Positions 12,185-23,408 of a DNA stretch of 64,000 nt are shown in pieces. The notes beneath the pieces are model-generated. The model ran no database searches, was not told the origin of the DNA, and saw only the letters and a program-made list of their open reading frames with translations. The stretch is from Dugong dugon (Eukaryota; Chordata; Mammalia; Sirenia; Dugongidae): the NCBI GenBank assembly GCA_030035585.1, contig CM057482.1, positions 48,527,501 through 48,591,500 on the forward strand, written 5' to 3'. A program made the translations under genes and the position numbers. Each line of letters opens with the position of its first letter. The stretch's first letter is position 1.

Positions 12185-12704
12185 AAGATGCTAAAAACGT
12201 TATTTGCAATTTAATATTTACAGTGTCTTTTTTACAAAGTTCTGTACATAAAAATAAATATACAGAAAAAAACCCCATCAATTGTCTATTATCAGTAATC
12301 CTCACTGGTGGGTTCACCATTTAGAAGGAAGACATCATTTAACGCAACCTGTCACAGAGACTGTTCTAGCAGCAAGGATTTTTACTATAGAAGATCATCA
12401 GTAGGCCTATCTTCTCAAGATTATTAATCAAATCATCTGGAGGCCTTTACAGACCAGCTAGCAATTCACCTGGGAATCAACGGAAGCAGTCATCATCATT
12501 AAGTGCAGTGTGACCACTGGCCTAACACCTAGGGGCATTGTCCATACCTTCTGCTAACTTAAACCCCTAAATATGCAGACACAGGGAAGAACAGAAATAA
12601 CCCCCATCTCTCCGTGGCTAGTCACTGTGAAAGGTGTGCGTAAGGCAACTGACTTGAGGGTTCAGGGCTCATCTTGCTAATGTCAGACGACACTAACAAG
12701 ACTC
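12185..12704 (-). other. SELENOS: SELENOS 3' UTR and candidate poly(A) signal
   Basis: Non-coding tail of the last exon running past the SECIS. ATTAAA at 12215-12210 on the transcript strand is the nearest poly(A)-signal variant after the SECIS; a second ATTAAA sits at 12135-12130. No canonical AATAAA was found there, so the exact 3' end is uncertain. Confidence 0.6.
12280..12350 (-). promoter_or_regulatory. SELENOS: SECIS element (type II) in SELENOS 3' UTR
   Basis: On the transcript strand, ATGA (12338-12335) is followed after 12 nt by AAA (12322-12320), then a ministem TGGTG/CACCA (12319-12315 with 12310-12306, loop AACC), then GTGAGGA..TTAC and TGAT (12294-12291). ATGA facing TGA gives the non-Watson-Crick quartet core; helix II pairs around TCCTT (12330-12326) with GAGGA (12303-12299). 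The ministem above the apical A's is the type II form. About 370 nt separate it from the Sec codon, within the workable range. Folding was done by eye. Confidence 0.75.
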
Positions 12705-12790
12705 TTAGCCTCATCCACCGGATGATGGTCCTCGGCGCCCAGGCCTCCAGGAGCACGCGCCACCTCCTTCACCAGATAGAGGGTTATAGC
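12705..12790 (-). CDS. SELENOS: SELENOS exon 6 with in-frame TGA (selenocysteine)
   Basis: Acceptor CCCCAG ends at 12791. Encodes [26 protein letters not shown], then TGA at 12713-12711, GGC (Gly), and the true stop TAA at 12707-12705. The family always carries Sec as the second-last residue; recoding depends on the downstream SECIS. Confidence 0.95.
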
Positions 12791-15700
12791 CTGGGGTGAC
12801 AGAAAGAAAGCGTTTGGCTACAGTGAAAAACTGGGAATGTTTTATACCAAAAATAAACTTAAGAGTTGGACATGCAAAGCACTGCAAAGATATGGATTCT
12901 ATTTTCGAGGAAGTTTTCACAAAATGTTTAGTCACCATATGAAAAAGAAAATTTATATAGTGAGTGCAATCTGAATTGATATCAGTGGGAAGAAAACAAG
13001 CTGTTCAGCTTCTTGGTCCTAACTTCCCAAAACACACAAAAACACACACTGAAAAAATTTGCCATAAGATCTTTGAAAATGGCGCAATTTAAGTCCATGA
13101 GGACTCCTATCGAAGTGCTTCATAATACAGAGACATTTAAATAAGGGCAGTTCAAGCTACAAAATGTTTAAAAAAAAAAACAAAACAATATAACTTCCCA
13201 CTTCTAGCACGATCCTAACGGGGTGATCTACATTCTCCCCACCCCGTCATAAGCTTCCCAAAGCAGTCAATGGGCATTTGGGGACTTGGATGAGTGCTCA
13301 GGCTCTAGTTTGCCAGACCTTAAATGGGGCCTAGGGTTGCCTGACTTGTGGGAACTTTGGGCAGTAACTCCCTGTGCCTCAGTTTCCTGTCTCAGGACTG
13401 TGGGGAACACTGAAAGACGGTGTGCACACATGCCTGGTAGGCCCTCCATTTTCCACAGTCTGCACACCTCTCCTAGGTTTCACCACTGGTTGCCTTAAAA
13501 ATTGACTTCCAGCAAGGGAAGGTTTTTAGAATACGGTTTCTTTCAGAATCCTCATTCTCCTATAGCAAGGCTGCTTTGCTTTCTGACGCAAAGGGAATTA
13601 GAGCTCAGCGTTGAAAACTGGTCAGTCTGCGTCCACGATGCCTTAGAGCCCCCGTCCACGTTTTGTCAGGTGAGTCTGCCCTAAGATGGCTCTCTAAGAT
13701 GTTATCCAGGGGTCCACACCTCTGCCTCTGCAGTGTCTCCCCCAGAAACACCCTCTCCTCAGTGGAGAATAAAAAGGCTTCGCCTAGATTGGTTCCTATA
13801 CAAAGTGTCCTTGAATTACTCCAGTCTCTGCATTCTCCTTCCTCAGGATTAACTTGGAACTCCTGGCCAGAATCATAAACCAAACACCAAACCTACTGCC
13901 ATCGAGTAGACTCTGACTCATAGCAACCCTGTAAGACAGAGAGTTTCCAAGGCCGTAATGCTTATGGAAGCAGACTGCCACATCTTCCTCCCACAGAGTG
14001 GCTGGAGAAACTGCTAATCTTTCGGTTGGCAGCCAAGCACTTTAACCACTGTGCCACCAGGGTTCCTTCAAATCATAAAGGATTACTTTTTTCATTTGCG
14101 TGTGATCCAATCCTCCCAAAGGTATTCACAAACTCTCCCAGATGGGATGAAGACAGCCTCGCCAGCATACCACCTGGGGGGCCTGCACACAGACAAAGCT
14201 CAGAGGGAGCACTGGCCCACTTGTCCTTGAGAAAATTGTTTGCAGAAAATAAGAAAGCTGTGATGGAAAAGACACAACACACTGTGTTCTAACCTCTTGA
14301 CACTCATCTGCAAAATGGGCACACTATTCTTATCCTACTGACCTCTCAGCTTACACTGCCATTGTGCGATCAAGTGACAACAGGAAAGTACAAACCCAAC
14401 CACTCACGGACGGCCTGTGTGCCTCGTAGGTGCTTTACATCTGTTTCCTTTACTTAATCGTCACAGTCCTAAATTTAGGATTAGTCTCAATTTACAGACA
14501 ACAAACGAACAGAATCTAGTCTTCTAAAGTTAAGTATACCCCATAATTGCTGTTCAGAACCCTTTCACATTAGGAGTCACTTGGCACTTACCACCTCCCC
14601 GCAACGGCTTTCTGTCAGGTTTACGTTTCGGGGGAACCGATGAAGTAGAAGACCCAGGGTTGTCTTCTTCCTGTTAGAACACACACAGGCTTAAAAATCA
14701 TTTAAAAACATTCTACCAGAAGAATCTTCATCTGCCTGAAAACTGTCAAACAGGACCAAGTCCACAGGCACCTGAGGCTTTCTGGCATTTCCTCTGTAGC
14801 TTCTTCCTTCTCGCATGCTGTCCCACATTTCAATCTTCTGTCGTCTTTTCTCTTCTTCAAGCTGCGAAAAAATTGCACATGGTACACAATGAACTCATAC
14901 AGCTGCCATCTTCCCCAAAGAAAATGCTAGTTTTGACAATTTAAAATGTCCTTCTAAACAAATCTTCACCTGCATGTTCCTCAGTTAATAACTCTTATGA
15001 ACTGGTGGTGTGAGTTTAATTACTAATAGAACCTTATTTTGTACACTGCTAACGAAAGCAAAGTGTCATGGCAAGAACAGACTTAGTTTTTCTGAAAAGT
15101 CACCCCAGGAGAGAGGCTAGGACTCTTCCCATAGAGACATGTTTGGTAATGTAGAACAACTCTGCCTTGAAACGAGTGGGCATGGCTATCAGCCCCCTTT
15201 GTGGATACCTGGCTGTGCCACCTGGGGAGTCACTGAACCCCTCTGCTGCTCAGGGCTGTGAGAACCAGATGAGAACAGATTTCAGAGTACTTTCAAAAGT
15301 CATGTTCTGTGGAAAATTAAGGGAAAAGGAATCTCAGGAGAAAATCATGTCCAACCATGAGTTCTCAAGAAACCTTGTAATCACACACTGAAGATATTAC
15401 CAAAATGGGAAGGAAACACCATTCACTGTCCTTTGCTTCTGCTCCTAACTCTGGAATAACAGTGCTCCTCCCAGGAACCAAGTACCACTCACAGTTCACT
15501 TAACTTTCTGTTTCCAATGGAATTGAAACCCCAAATGCAGTTCATTCTGGGTCCAGTTAAACCATGGTGTCACAGGATATGTGGGAAGATGCTTTAAAAA
15601 GCACACATCGAGAAAATCCCTCCATGGCTTTTGGGGTTCATTGTTGCCAAACCCAAATACCTGTCACCTCATGCCTCCACTGTCTTCCAGTAAATGAGGT

Positions 15701-18700
15701 CAAGGATGAAAACATCTAGACATGAAGATTGCCCTACACTTCTAGCTAACTATCAAGAACATCAGAACAGACCCACGGCTGACAAGTTCTGAGTCCATAA
15801 ACACGAGATTTGATTTAACCATGAGTCAGGCAGACCCAAGTTCATCAGTTTATTATTTTTATAAGTACATGAGACGGAACCACATGTGCTGGATCATTCT
15901 GAATCTTAACAAAGGCTTTTTGTCCCTCTCTCAATATCAGGAGGCTCACATCATCTGAAAAAGTGATTATTTAAGTTGCTGTCAATAAACTGTACACCTG
16001 TAAAAAGGTGAACTGGCTAAAGCTGTGTGATAAATATATTTACAACAATGACCAAAAAAAAAAAAAAAAGGGTAGCTGCTGAGGCTGCTTATGTACAACC
16101 AAACACCTCATGGGATTTGGTTTCTTGGTTTGGAGGTGTAGGGTCATGGTTTCATGAAACTATCACCTCTTGAATGCTTCTGTTCTCCCTCCTAGTTTGC
16201 TGCCTAGTGACTGGGGTCTTAAGAGCTTGTAAATGGCCATCCAAGGCACAACAATTGGTTCCTATCCACCTGGAGCAATAAAGGAAAAAGAAGAGTCAGG
16301 AATAGAAGGAAGATATGGAATGTGTGGCTAGTTGCCTCCACGAACAACTGCTGCCTTCTTTATGAGACCAGAAGAACTGGATGGTGCCCAGCTACCATTA
16401 CTGAACATTCTGATCAAAGATTCCATAGAAGAGTCCTTATCAAAAGAGGGAAAATACAGAACAGAATTCCAAATTCTCACTTACTCCAGATTCTCTGGAG
16501 TCATGGAGGCTGGATAAACCCCGGAAACTATTGCCCTGAGATAATCGTTAAACCTTAAACCAAAACTATCCCCTGAGGTCATTTTAAAACCAAACGATAG
16601 TTTAGCTTAACTAGTAAAAATGTTCTGCCTTGAGCGTTATGTTCTTTTAAGAACTATCTATATGTGATTAAATTGACAACAGCAACTCAAAAGATAGGAA
16701 ATTCGGGGCAGTAAGTTCATGTTAATGAGGGAGGAACAACTCAAAAGGAGAGTGAGGATGGTTGTACAACTCGCAGAATGCAATCAATGTCTCTCAATTG
16801 TACATGTAGACACTGTTGAACTGGTGTAGGTTTTGCTGTGTATATTCTCAACAACAACAAAATAAATAAAATTTGGGAAAAAAGTTGCACAACTCGAAGA
16901 ATGCAATCAATGTCTCTCAATTGTACATATAGACACTGTTGAACTGGTGTAGGTTTTGCTGTGTATATTCTCAACAACAACAAAATAAATAAAATTTGGG
17001 AAAAAAGTTGCACAACTCGAAGAATGCAATCAATGTCTCTCAATTGTACATGTAGACACTGTTGAACTGGTGTAGGTTTTGCTGTGTATATTCTCAACAA
17101 CAACAAAATAAATAAAATTTGGGAAAAAAGTGATTGTTTAAAAGATATTTTCAGCCTGGCTACCACCGATGACCGCCATGACAGGGAACACAACAGAGAG
17201 TCCCTGATGGAGCAGGAGAAAAGTGGGGTGCAGAACTCAAATTCTAGTAAAAAGATCAGACTTAATAGTCTGAGACTGGAGGCACCCCAGAAAGCATGGT
17301 CCCTGCACTCTCTGTCAACACAGAACTAAAACCATTCCTGCAGCCAACTCTCCAGACAAAGATTAGACAGGACTATGGGACATAAAATGATACTCGTGAA
17401 GAGTGTGCTGCTTAGCTCAAGTAGCTACATGAGACTAAATGGGCAGGTCCCGTCCAGAGGTGAGATGAGAAGGCAGAGAGGGTCAGCAGCTGATTGAATG
17501 GACACAGGAAATCAGGGTGGAAAGGAAAAGTGTGCTGTCACAGTATAGGGAGAGGAATTAGGGTCACGTAACAATGTATGTATAAATTTTTGTATGAGAG
17601 ACTAACTTGAATTGTAAACTTTCACTTAAAGTACAACAGTAAAATAAAGATGTTGTCACCTACATAAGCAAGCTGAATAAATGATTACACTATTTTACTA
17701 ATATGAAAAAACTTAGACCCTGAAGCCACTCAATTCTGACACATGAAAGGAACTCAACTTACTATGACTCCAGAAATAACGTTAGGGGTTAGAAATCAAC
17801 AAAGAAAACAACTAAAACAGAACTGCTCAAAAAAGGCATACGATGCTGTTTGTATAAAAAGAATACATGCACGAGTTTATCTATGGGTAAAATACATATA
17901 AAAAAACACCTAAGAAACTTGCTTGGGGTAGGGGTGGGGAGCAGGAGGGCAGAGACAACTTTCATGGTATAGTTTTATATCAAAAATTTTTTTCTGCCAC
18001 GTGCTTGATAAAAAAAATTAAATAAACAAGTAATAGGAATGTGCTAGCAGATTTTAAATTAACGTTGTTAGTGAGTCAGCCCCCGACTCAGGCACGACAG
18101 AAGGAGATGATGCCGGTTCTGAGCCATGATTAGTTGCAGATCAGACCATTGTGATCCATATCGTTTTCACTGGCTGATTTTTGGAAGTAGATCACCAGGC
18201 CTTTCCTCCTAGTCCATTTTAGTCTGGAGGCTTTGCTGAAAGCTGTTTAGCATCACTGCTATGATAGCAAGCCTCCGCTGACAGATGGGTAGTGGCTGCA
18301 CATGAGGTACACTGTCCAGGAATCAAACCTGGGTCTCCTGCACGGAAGCGAGAATTCTAGCACTGAACCACCTCTACCCTCAGATTTTAGGTCAGTGGTT
18401 TTATTTCAGTGAAAGATGGGTGTTATGGATTAAATTGTGTCCTCCCCTCAAAATATGTGTTGGAATCCTAACCCCAGTACCTATTCCCTTTGGGAATAGA
18501 GTTCTTCCCCAAAGTTCTAACCCTAGTATCTATTTCTGCTGGGAAGAGAGTTCGTTGTTATGTTAATAGACCACATCACTGAAGGTGTATCCTAAACCCA
18601 ATCACTTCAGAGTCCTCAGGAGCAGCAGAGCAGCAGAGCAGCATAGACAGAGACAATCAAGCCCAAACAGCCAGGAAAATAAATGCCACATGAAGATCAC

Positions 18701-21700
18701 CAAGGAACTGAGGAAGCCAGGGCTACAGAAGCAGAAAGAGGTGAGGACCTTCCTCCAGAGCCAAAAGAGATCCTTCTCCCAGAGCTGGTGCCCCGAATTC
18801 AGACTTCTAGCCTAACTGTGAGAAAATACATTTCTGTTCTTTAAAGCCAGCCACTTGTTGTATGTGTGTTACAGTGGCTCTAGAAAACTAAGACAGCGGG
18901 ATGTTAATAGTTGTGAACACTGAGGAAGGCTGCTGGAACAGGGTGACCAAGGACAGTGGCTGTGGTCACAGTGTCCCGTTTCCTGTGGGCTCCAGCCAAG
19001 CTGGGCAGACCAGCGCCTGCGAGGATGATAACGTAGAAACCACGAAAGCAACCACCAGCGTGAAAAGACACATTACTCAGGAAACTCCAGAGGCACACGC
19101 AAGACAAACGTGGACCATATTCACCTGCTGCCTTACAGCTGGCAGAGGACTCCTTCTGAGGAGATGAAGAGGCGCCAGCCACATATAGACTGAAACCAGA
19201 CAGCAGAGTCGACACTTGGCAGCTGTGGGTGACACGGATCAGGTCACAGCTGGGGGAGTGAGCTAGCCCCGGTGAAGAGAAGCACATCCCTCAGGTCAAT
19301 CTGAGAGGCATCCTTGGCTCTTCTTCCCCTCCTCTAACCCCTGCCCCCAGCCAGGCCACGTGCCTCTAAGAAAACTTTCCAAACTCCACCTGCTACTCTC
19401 CATTTTATTTTTATACTATACCCTCAACTGATCCCATCACCACCCTCCCCTCTCTCTTTCAATTCACAGCCCAGGTCTTGGTGAGACACAGAGCTTAAAG
19501 CAGATAAAGCAGCAAGAAGCCAAATATGTATTCTGGGTGTCTGACAGCATGAGACCTAGACATAAAATTCTGCTGGGGGAGATACAGCTATAAGGGAACC
19601 ACTAAAAAGCAAAAACGGAAACAAAAGACACCTTTCCTTACTTGATTTTTCCCACTGGAACAGTAAGAAACTCCACAAAGGAAACATGCTGACTAATATT
19701 AAAGGAAGTGGAAATAATTACCCAATGAGCTGTTCCCAATACACGCCCTAATGGTCCCATGTGTGCAGAGGCACACACATACACTCACATACACATACCC
19801 ACACCTGCTCCCAGTCACTCCATGTTCTCTGCACCGTTTACTGTATTATAGTCACACATCTATCCTTCCCTGAGAACAGTATCACCAATATTTTACATAG
19901 TAGGTACTGAAACACTTGTTGAATCTAATGGGATAGGGCCCTGTCCTAGTATCTTATAATTAACCAGAGGTGCACACACACACACATATTCTTACCCACT
20001 AACGCTTCTATTTCTTAAGACCACTTCTCCAAACTAAAACCGGTTCATACCTGTCTTAGTTTTTCCTTATACTTTTCAGCCTGTGCATTTAATTCTTCTT
20101 GCATTTTCAAACGAGCAGCTGCTAAAGCTTCTTGTTGTTTAACAACAATATCAGGTTCTAAAATGACAGAAAAAATTCCGATAAAGCACCTTGTATAGTA
20201 ATAAAAAAAGATTCTTGAGAGTCTGTATTATTAAAAGTATGATAAAGAAAAGACATGATAGATAGATGATTCTACATGAATAATTCTACCCCCTCTGCAG
20301 ATATTTTGCTACTTAAGGGGGCAAGGGACTAGCCCATAGCCATCATTTTTAGCCCTAGCTAAGCATCTGCTTCACCAGAAACATGTTAAAAAAACAGATT
20401 TCTGGGCTCCCCCAAGTGATTCCAACAGAAAATCTGGGATAACACCCCTGTGACTGAAATGGAAGTAGCCTAATGGCCACATTGTGATTCCATCCCACAA
20501 CCCAGATACCTCATTAACACCCACCCATTCTAGGCTGACTAGAATTCCAGAAAACAACTAAGAACAGTTCAAAGTTTTCTGGATAGTTATTCACCACTTA
20601 ATTAGCCCACACCTACATCAGAGAAAGATAAGGATTCTTAGGTATTTTATCCATTTTTCTATAGAGAAGGAAGAAAAATCCTTCTAGCTAGCACTAAGAA
20701 TAAACACGAGTGCCCCAGATTTAACTATGTTTTTATTTGGTTTGTAAAACTAAGCAGAATTACTATGCATCCCTGTAAAGTTCTCCATCTGTTCATTTTT
20801 CTGTCTGCTTTATTAAGGACCAATGAGGGCAACTGAGAAGCCCTGGTGACACAGTGGTTAAAGCACTTGGCTGTTAACCAAAAGGTCAGTGGTTCATGGG
20901 GGAAAAATGGGGCAGTCTGCTTCCGTAAAGATTTACAGCCTTGGAAACGCTATGGGGCAGTTCTACTCTGTCCTACAGGGTTGCTACGAGTTTGGTTTGG
21001 TTTTGGAGGGGCAACTACACAGCGACTAATTTTTTAAACAAGGAAACCAACTAGAACTTATATAATCACATCAGTATTCTCCAAAGTATAGATCATCATT
21101 ATCTGCAGACAACTAGTACTGGAAAAAGGCCACTTAACTGAGCAGGGACCAAAATATCACAACCAAAGTAGCACATGCGTATCTGTGTGTGTGTGGTGGT
21201 AGAGATGACTGGAATTTTATCTTTAAAAACAAAATAAAATGATACAAACGAACATTTTGTTAACGTGTAATTGCTGGGTCATTCTTAAGAATAAAATCAA
21301 CCAAGTATAGATTTTTTTTAACCTAACTTTTTGAACAAAATTGCACAGCGGCATAATTTACTTTTTGCAGTGCTTCATATATATATTTTTTGCAATAGTC
21401 AAGGGCTTCATCAATTTTGCCGGAAAACCTCTCTTAATCAATAATTCTCTTTCGAAGTACCCATTCTATCACCATCACTGCAAAGTTCCTTTCCAGTTGT
21501 TAGCTGGTCTCATTCTGCCAGAACTTCATCTGAAGAGATGGTTGTAGCAAGTGGCTGGAGCGGTTCTGCAGCCCCACTGGCATCTACTTCGTGAAATCCT
21601 GCATTTTCTGCAAGACAGACAACTGTACTTTGCAGTTCGTTGTTGGATGTACAGCCAATAAAGACTCAGAGAAGGGAGAGACGATGGGGTTTCATGGGAG

Positions 21701-23408
21701 ACAGGGCTGTGTCTGAGTGAACAGATTTTCTAAGTCTTTCCATTAATGACTATGTTTGTGTTATGACATTTGATTTCCTACCCAACCTTAGTAACCACAG
21801 GGACTCAGATGAATGAAGACTTATATTTGCTTTATTATGCTGTTATTCTCAAAACAGTTAACATTTCTTCTGGATGTGTCCTCAGAAACTGTAGGTTCTA
21901 TTTAGTGAAAAGGCTACACTTTCAGAGAGAATGAGTTTTTTGAAACAGCTGAATGTGATTTGGAAATCAGGTCTGGTGAGTCAGTAAAAATCAAAACGAG
22001 GATACAGAGAACTAAGGCTGAGTTTCTTATGACTCACACTGCACTGCTTCTAGAGATAACTCAAGTTAGGCAGACCCACAGTACAGACAAGTGGGACGTT
22101 TTCATTTTAATCCCTCCTATAAATGAAAAGGAGCCCTGGTGGTGCAGTGATTAAGAGCTTGGCTGCTAACCAAAAGGTCAACAGTTCAAATCCACCAGGC
22201 GCTCCTTGGAAACCCCGTGGGGCAGTTCTACTCTGTCCCGTAGGGTTGATGTGAGTCAGAAGCACCCCAGGGCAAGGGGTTTTGCTTTATAAATGAAAAA
22301 ACCACTCAACAAAATCCGCAGTGAGTGCTACCTACACACCATTAGGCAGGTTTTTCATCTCATTAAAATCTCTCAAATTAAAAAATAAAAATCAATTTCA
22401 AAAGCATAAAATGATTTCTCTCCACACAAATTAGAATCACGTGCTTCCCATTCTTAACAACAAACTAACTTTTAAATATTAAAAGAATTAGGTGTCTGGA
22501 ACACCGCCTTCCTGTCTATTCCCAGGCACTAACCCATCGCAGCCGCAGCTCGGTCCAGGTGCCTCTGCCTCAAGGCCCTCAGGCGGGCGGAAAGCTTCTG
22601 AATGACCACGAAGAGAAGAATACCAATGAGGACGATGTACCAGCCATAGGTGGCCAGTAGGGAGCCCACTGAAAAGAAAAAAAATTTTCAAGAGGCTAAA
22701 AAAACGATACTACCAGTTGACTTTTCCATAAAATTCAACAAAGATAAAACAAGCCTAGCTCCCGCCCTCAACCCATTCACATTCTCGCTGCGATGGCCTC
22801 CTAAGTGGGCAGTAAAAACAGGAAGAAATGCAACAATTCAGAGGTTACTGAAAAGGGACATGTCAACATTTGGGGAACCAGGGGGGAGGATGTAGGGCAC
22901 AGCAGCTTGAAGGATAAAGAGAAGTTTATCTGACAGAGGAAGGCAAAAGTCTTTCGATCTAAAGAACCACATACAGAAAGCGGTGGGTGTGGGGGACCGA
23001 TACGACGCCGGTGTTAGGAGTGTGTGTGGGTGGATGGGTGGTGGCTGGAGGCCGCGGAGCTTAGGAGGCAAACGCCAAGGGCCGGGGGACCCCAGTAACT
23101 GACACCCGGAAGGGTTTGCTCCGCACAAAGTAAAGGATCCACCCAGGAACTGTGGCGCCGGATGGCCCGCAGCCCGGGGCCGGTCTGAGGCGCCCACGCC
23201 CGGCCCAGCCGCCGCCGGGAGCTCCCCGAGGCCGGCCCGGCGCGCAGCGAGGAGGACTACCCACCGAACATGGCGGCGCGCCGGGAAAGCCGGGCGGCGC
23301 AAGCCCCTTACACCCCGTCCGCGGCAACTTACTCGTGACGTGCAAGAAGCGCAACCCCTCCGTCTCCAGGGCCGGCCGCGCGGACAGCTGCTCCTCGTCC
23401 CGTTCCAT
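12705..23408 (-). CDS. SELENOS: Selenoprotein S (VIMP), six-exon gene, coding span
   Basis: Encodes a single-pass ER membrane selenoprotein that recruits the VCP/p97 ATPase to the Derlin retrotranslocation complex in ER-associated degradation (established for the family). Joined exons 23408-23333, 22668-22534, 20157-20051, 14861-14772, 14670-14592 and 12790-12705 give 573 nt, which is 190 residues plus TAA; human is 189. Seen: N-terminus starting [18 protein letters not shown], hydrophobic segment about residues 27-48, Ala-rich then Glu/Lys-rich helical region about 72-125, basic Pro/Ser linker, and Gly-rich tail ending S-S-G-G-Sec-G. Cys175 and Sec189 keep the 14-residue spacing of the family's redox pair. 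The extra residue is a second Pro in exon 5. All introns are GT/AG and phases agree. Intron 3 (5.2 kb) is repeat-filled. A standard gene finder will stop at the TGA and report 188 residues. Confidence 0.96.
13290..13470. repeat. MIR-like remnant in SELENOS intron 5
   Basis: Contains the MIR-like core ...gggcagtaactccctgtgcctcagtttcctg. Diverged, boundaries uncertain. Confidence 0.45.
13880..14070 (-). mobile_element. AfroSINE in SELENOS intron 5
   Basis: Minus-strand SINE, same orientation as the gene. Duplication AATCATAAA at 13871-13879 and 14071-14079. Confidence 0.9.
14390..14505. repeat. MIR-like remnant in SELENOS intron 5
   Basis: ggtgctttacatctgtttcc...cttaatcgtcacag...attagtctcaatttacagac follows the MIR core pattern. 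Diverged. Confidence 0.5.
14592..14670 (-). CDS. SELENOS: SELENOS exon 5 (basic Pro/Ser linker)
   Basis: Acceptor AACAG ends at 14671; donor GTAAGT starts at 14591. Encodes [26 protein letters not shown] plus one base. The V-P-P-K run is one residue longer than I recall for human and accounts for the 190-residue total. Confidence 0.94.
14772..14861 (-). CDS. SELENOS: SELENOS exon 4 (coiled-coil continuation)
   Basis: Acceptor CGCAG ends at 14862; donor GTGCCT starts at 14771 and is weaker than the other donors of this gene. Ninety nt encode 30 codons, [16 protein letters not shown] and on, phase 0 at both ends. Only a 101-bp intron separates it from exon 5. Confidence 0.94.
16090..17129 (+). 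mobile_element. L1 3' UTR with triplicated end, SELENOS intron 3
   Basis: L1 3' UTR text (actggggtcttaagagcttg..., compare 57935-57960). Its terminal unit is repeated three times (see 16761-17129). Antisense to SELENOS. Related to the tail at 3092-3377. Confidence 0.75.
16761..17129 (+). repeat. Three tandem 123-bp units made from an L1 tail
   Basis: Units start at 16761, 16884 and 17007 with gttg(t/c)acaactcg and each ends in aataaataaaatttgggaaaa. Copies are nearly identical, differing at a few positions. 123 is divisible by three, so a minus-strand frame stays open through all copies as a 41-residue periodic peptide; this is an artefact of the repeat, not a gene. Confidence 0.95.
17130..17650 (+). 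mobile_element. Second L1 3' UTR fragment abutting the tandem repeat
   Basis: Begins tgattgtttaaaagatattt and ends ttgtaaactttcacttaaag, the same family as 7196-7577 and 58.1-58.3 kb. No clean duplication seen at the join. Confidence 0.7.
18057..18380 (-). mobile_element. tRNA-Gly-headed composite SINE with RTE body and tail
   Basis: On the minus strand the head (18376-18310) is a close match to tRNA-Gly(GCC): box A TGGTTCAGTGCTAG, box B GGTTTGATTCC. The body (ctccagactaa...ggcctggtgatctacttcc...cagccagtgaaaac) matches the 5' region of the RTE at 45.0-45.2 kb, and the tail (gagtcgggggctgactc...taacaacgtt) matches its 3' end. Duplication CAGATTTTA at 18048-18056 and 18381-18389. Confidence 0.85.
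18421..18895 (+). mobile_element. MaLR-type LTR, SELENOS intron 3
   Basis: 475 bp from TGTTATGGATTAAATTGTG to AAACTAAGACA; shares the 5' phrase and the gagaaaatacatttctgtt...aagccagccacttg 3' module with the LTR at 5568. Contains a short cagcagag repeat. Flanking duplication unclear. Confidence 0.6.
20051..20157 (-). CDS. SELENOS: SELENOS exon 3 (VCP-binding helix region)
   Basis: Acceptor TTTTAG ends at 20158; donor GTATGA starts at 20050. The 107 nt encode residues 71-106, including [16 protein letters not shown], the helical stretch that includes the VCP-interacting region in the human protein (family knowledge). Ends in phase 0. Confidence 0.95.
20835..21008 (+). mobile_element. AfroSINE in SELENOS intron 2
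   Basis: Head gccctggtgacacagtgg, body gcagtctgcttccgtaaaga, tail gggttgctacgagtttggtt. Duplication GGGCAACT at 20827-20834 and 21009-21016. Confidence 0.9.
21040..22117. other. SELENOS intron 2, no recognised element
   Basis: No recognised repeat or RNA apart from a short (GT)n at about 21183-21196. Confidence 0.4.
22130..22287 (+). mobile_element. AfroSINE, short form, SELENOS intron 2
   Basis: Head gagccctggtggtgcagtga through tail agggttgatgtgagtcagaa. Duplication TATAAATGAAAA at 22118-22129 and 22288-22299. Confidence 0.92.
22534..22668 (-). CDS. SELENOS: SELENOS exon 2 (transmembrane segment)
   Basis: Acceptor TTTCAG ends at 22669 and donor GTTAGT starts at 22533; 135 nt, phase 1 to phase 1. 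Encodes the hydrophobic stretch [20 protein letters not shown], then [10 protein letters not shown] and an Ala-rich turn. This is the single membrane anchor of the family. Confidence 0.95.

Noticed and set aside
13605-13883. Small overlapping open frames in SELENOS intron 5
   Set aside because: Partly overlap a SINE; no conserved protein and no splice support.
16741-17193. 150-codon minus-strand frame with a 41-residue repeat
   Set aside because: Direct product of the 123-bp tandem L1-tail repeat.
18310-18376. Functional tRNA-Gly gene
   Set aside because: Mutated box A and acceptor arm, no terminator, and embedded in a SINE with target duplications.
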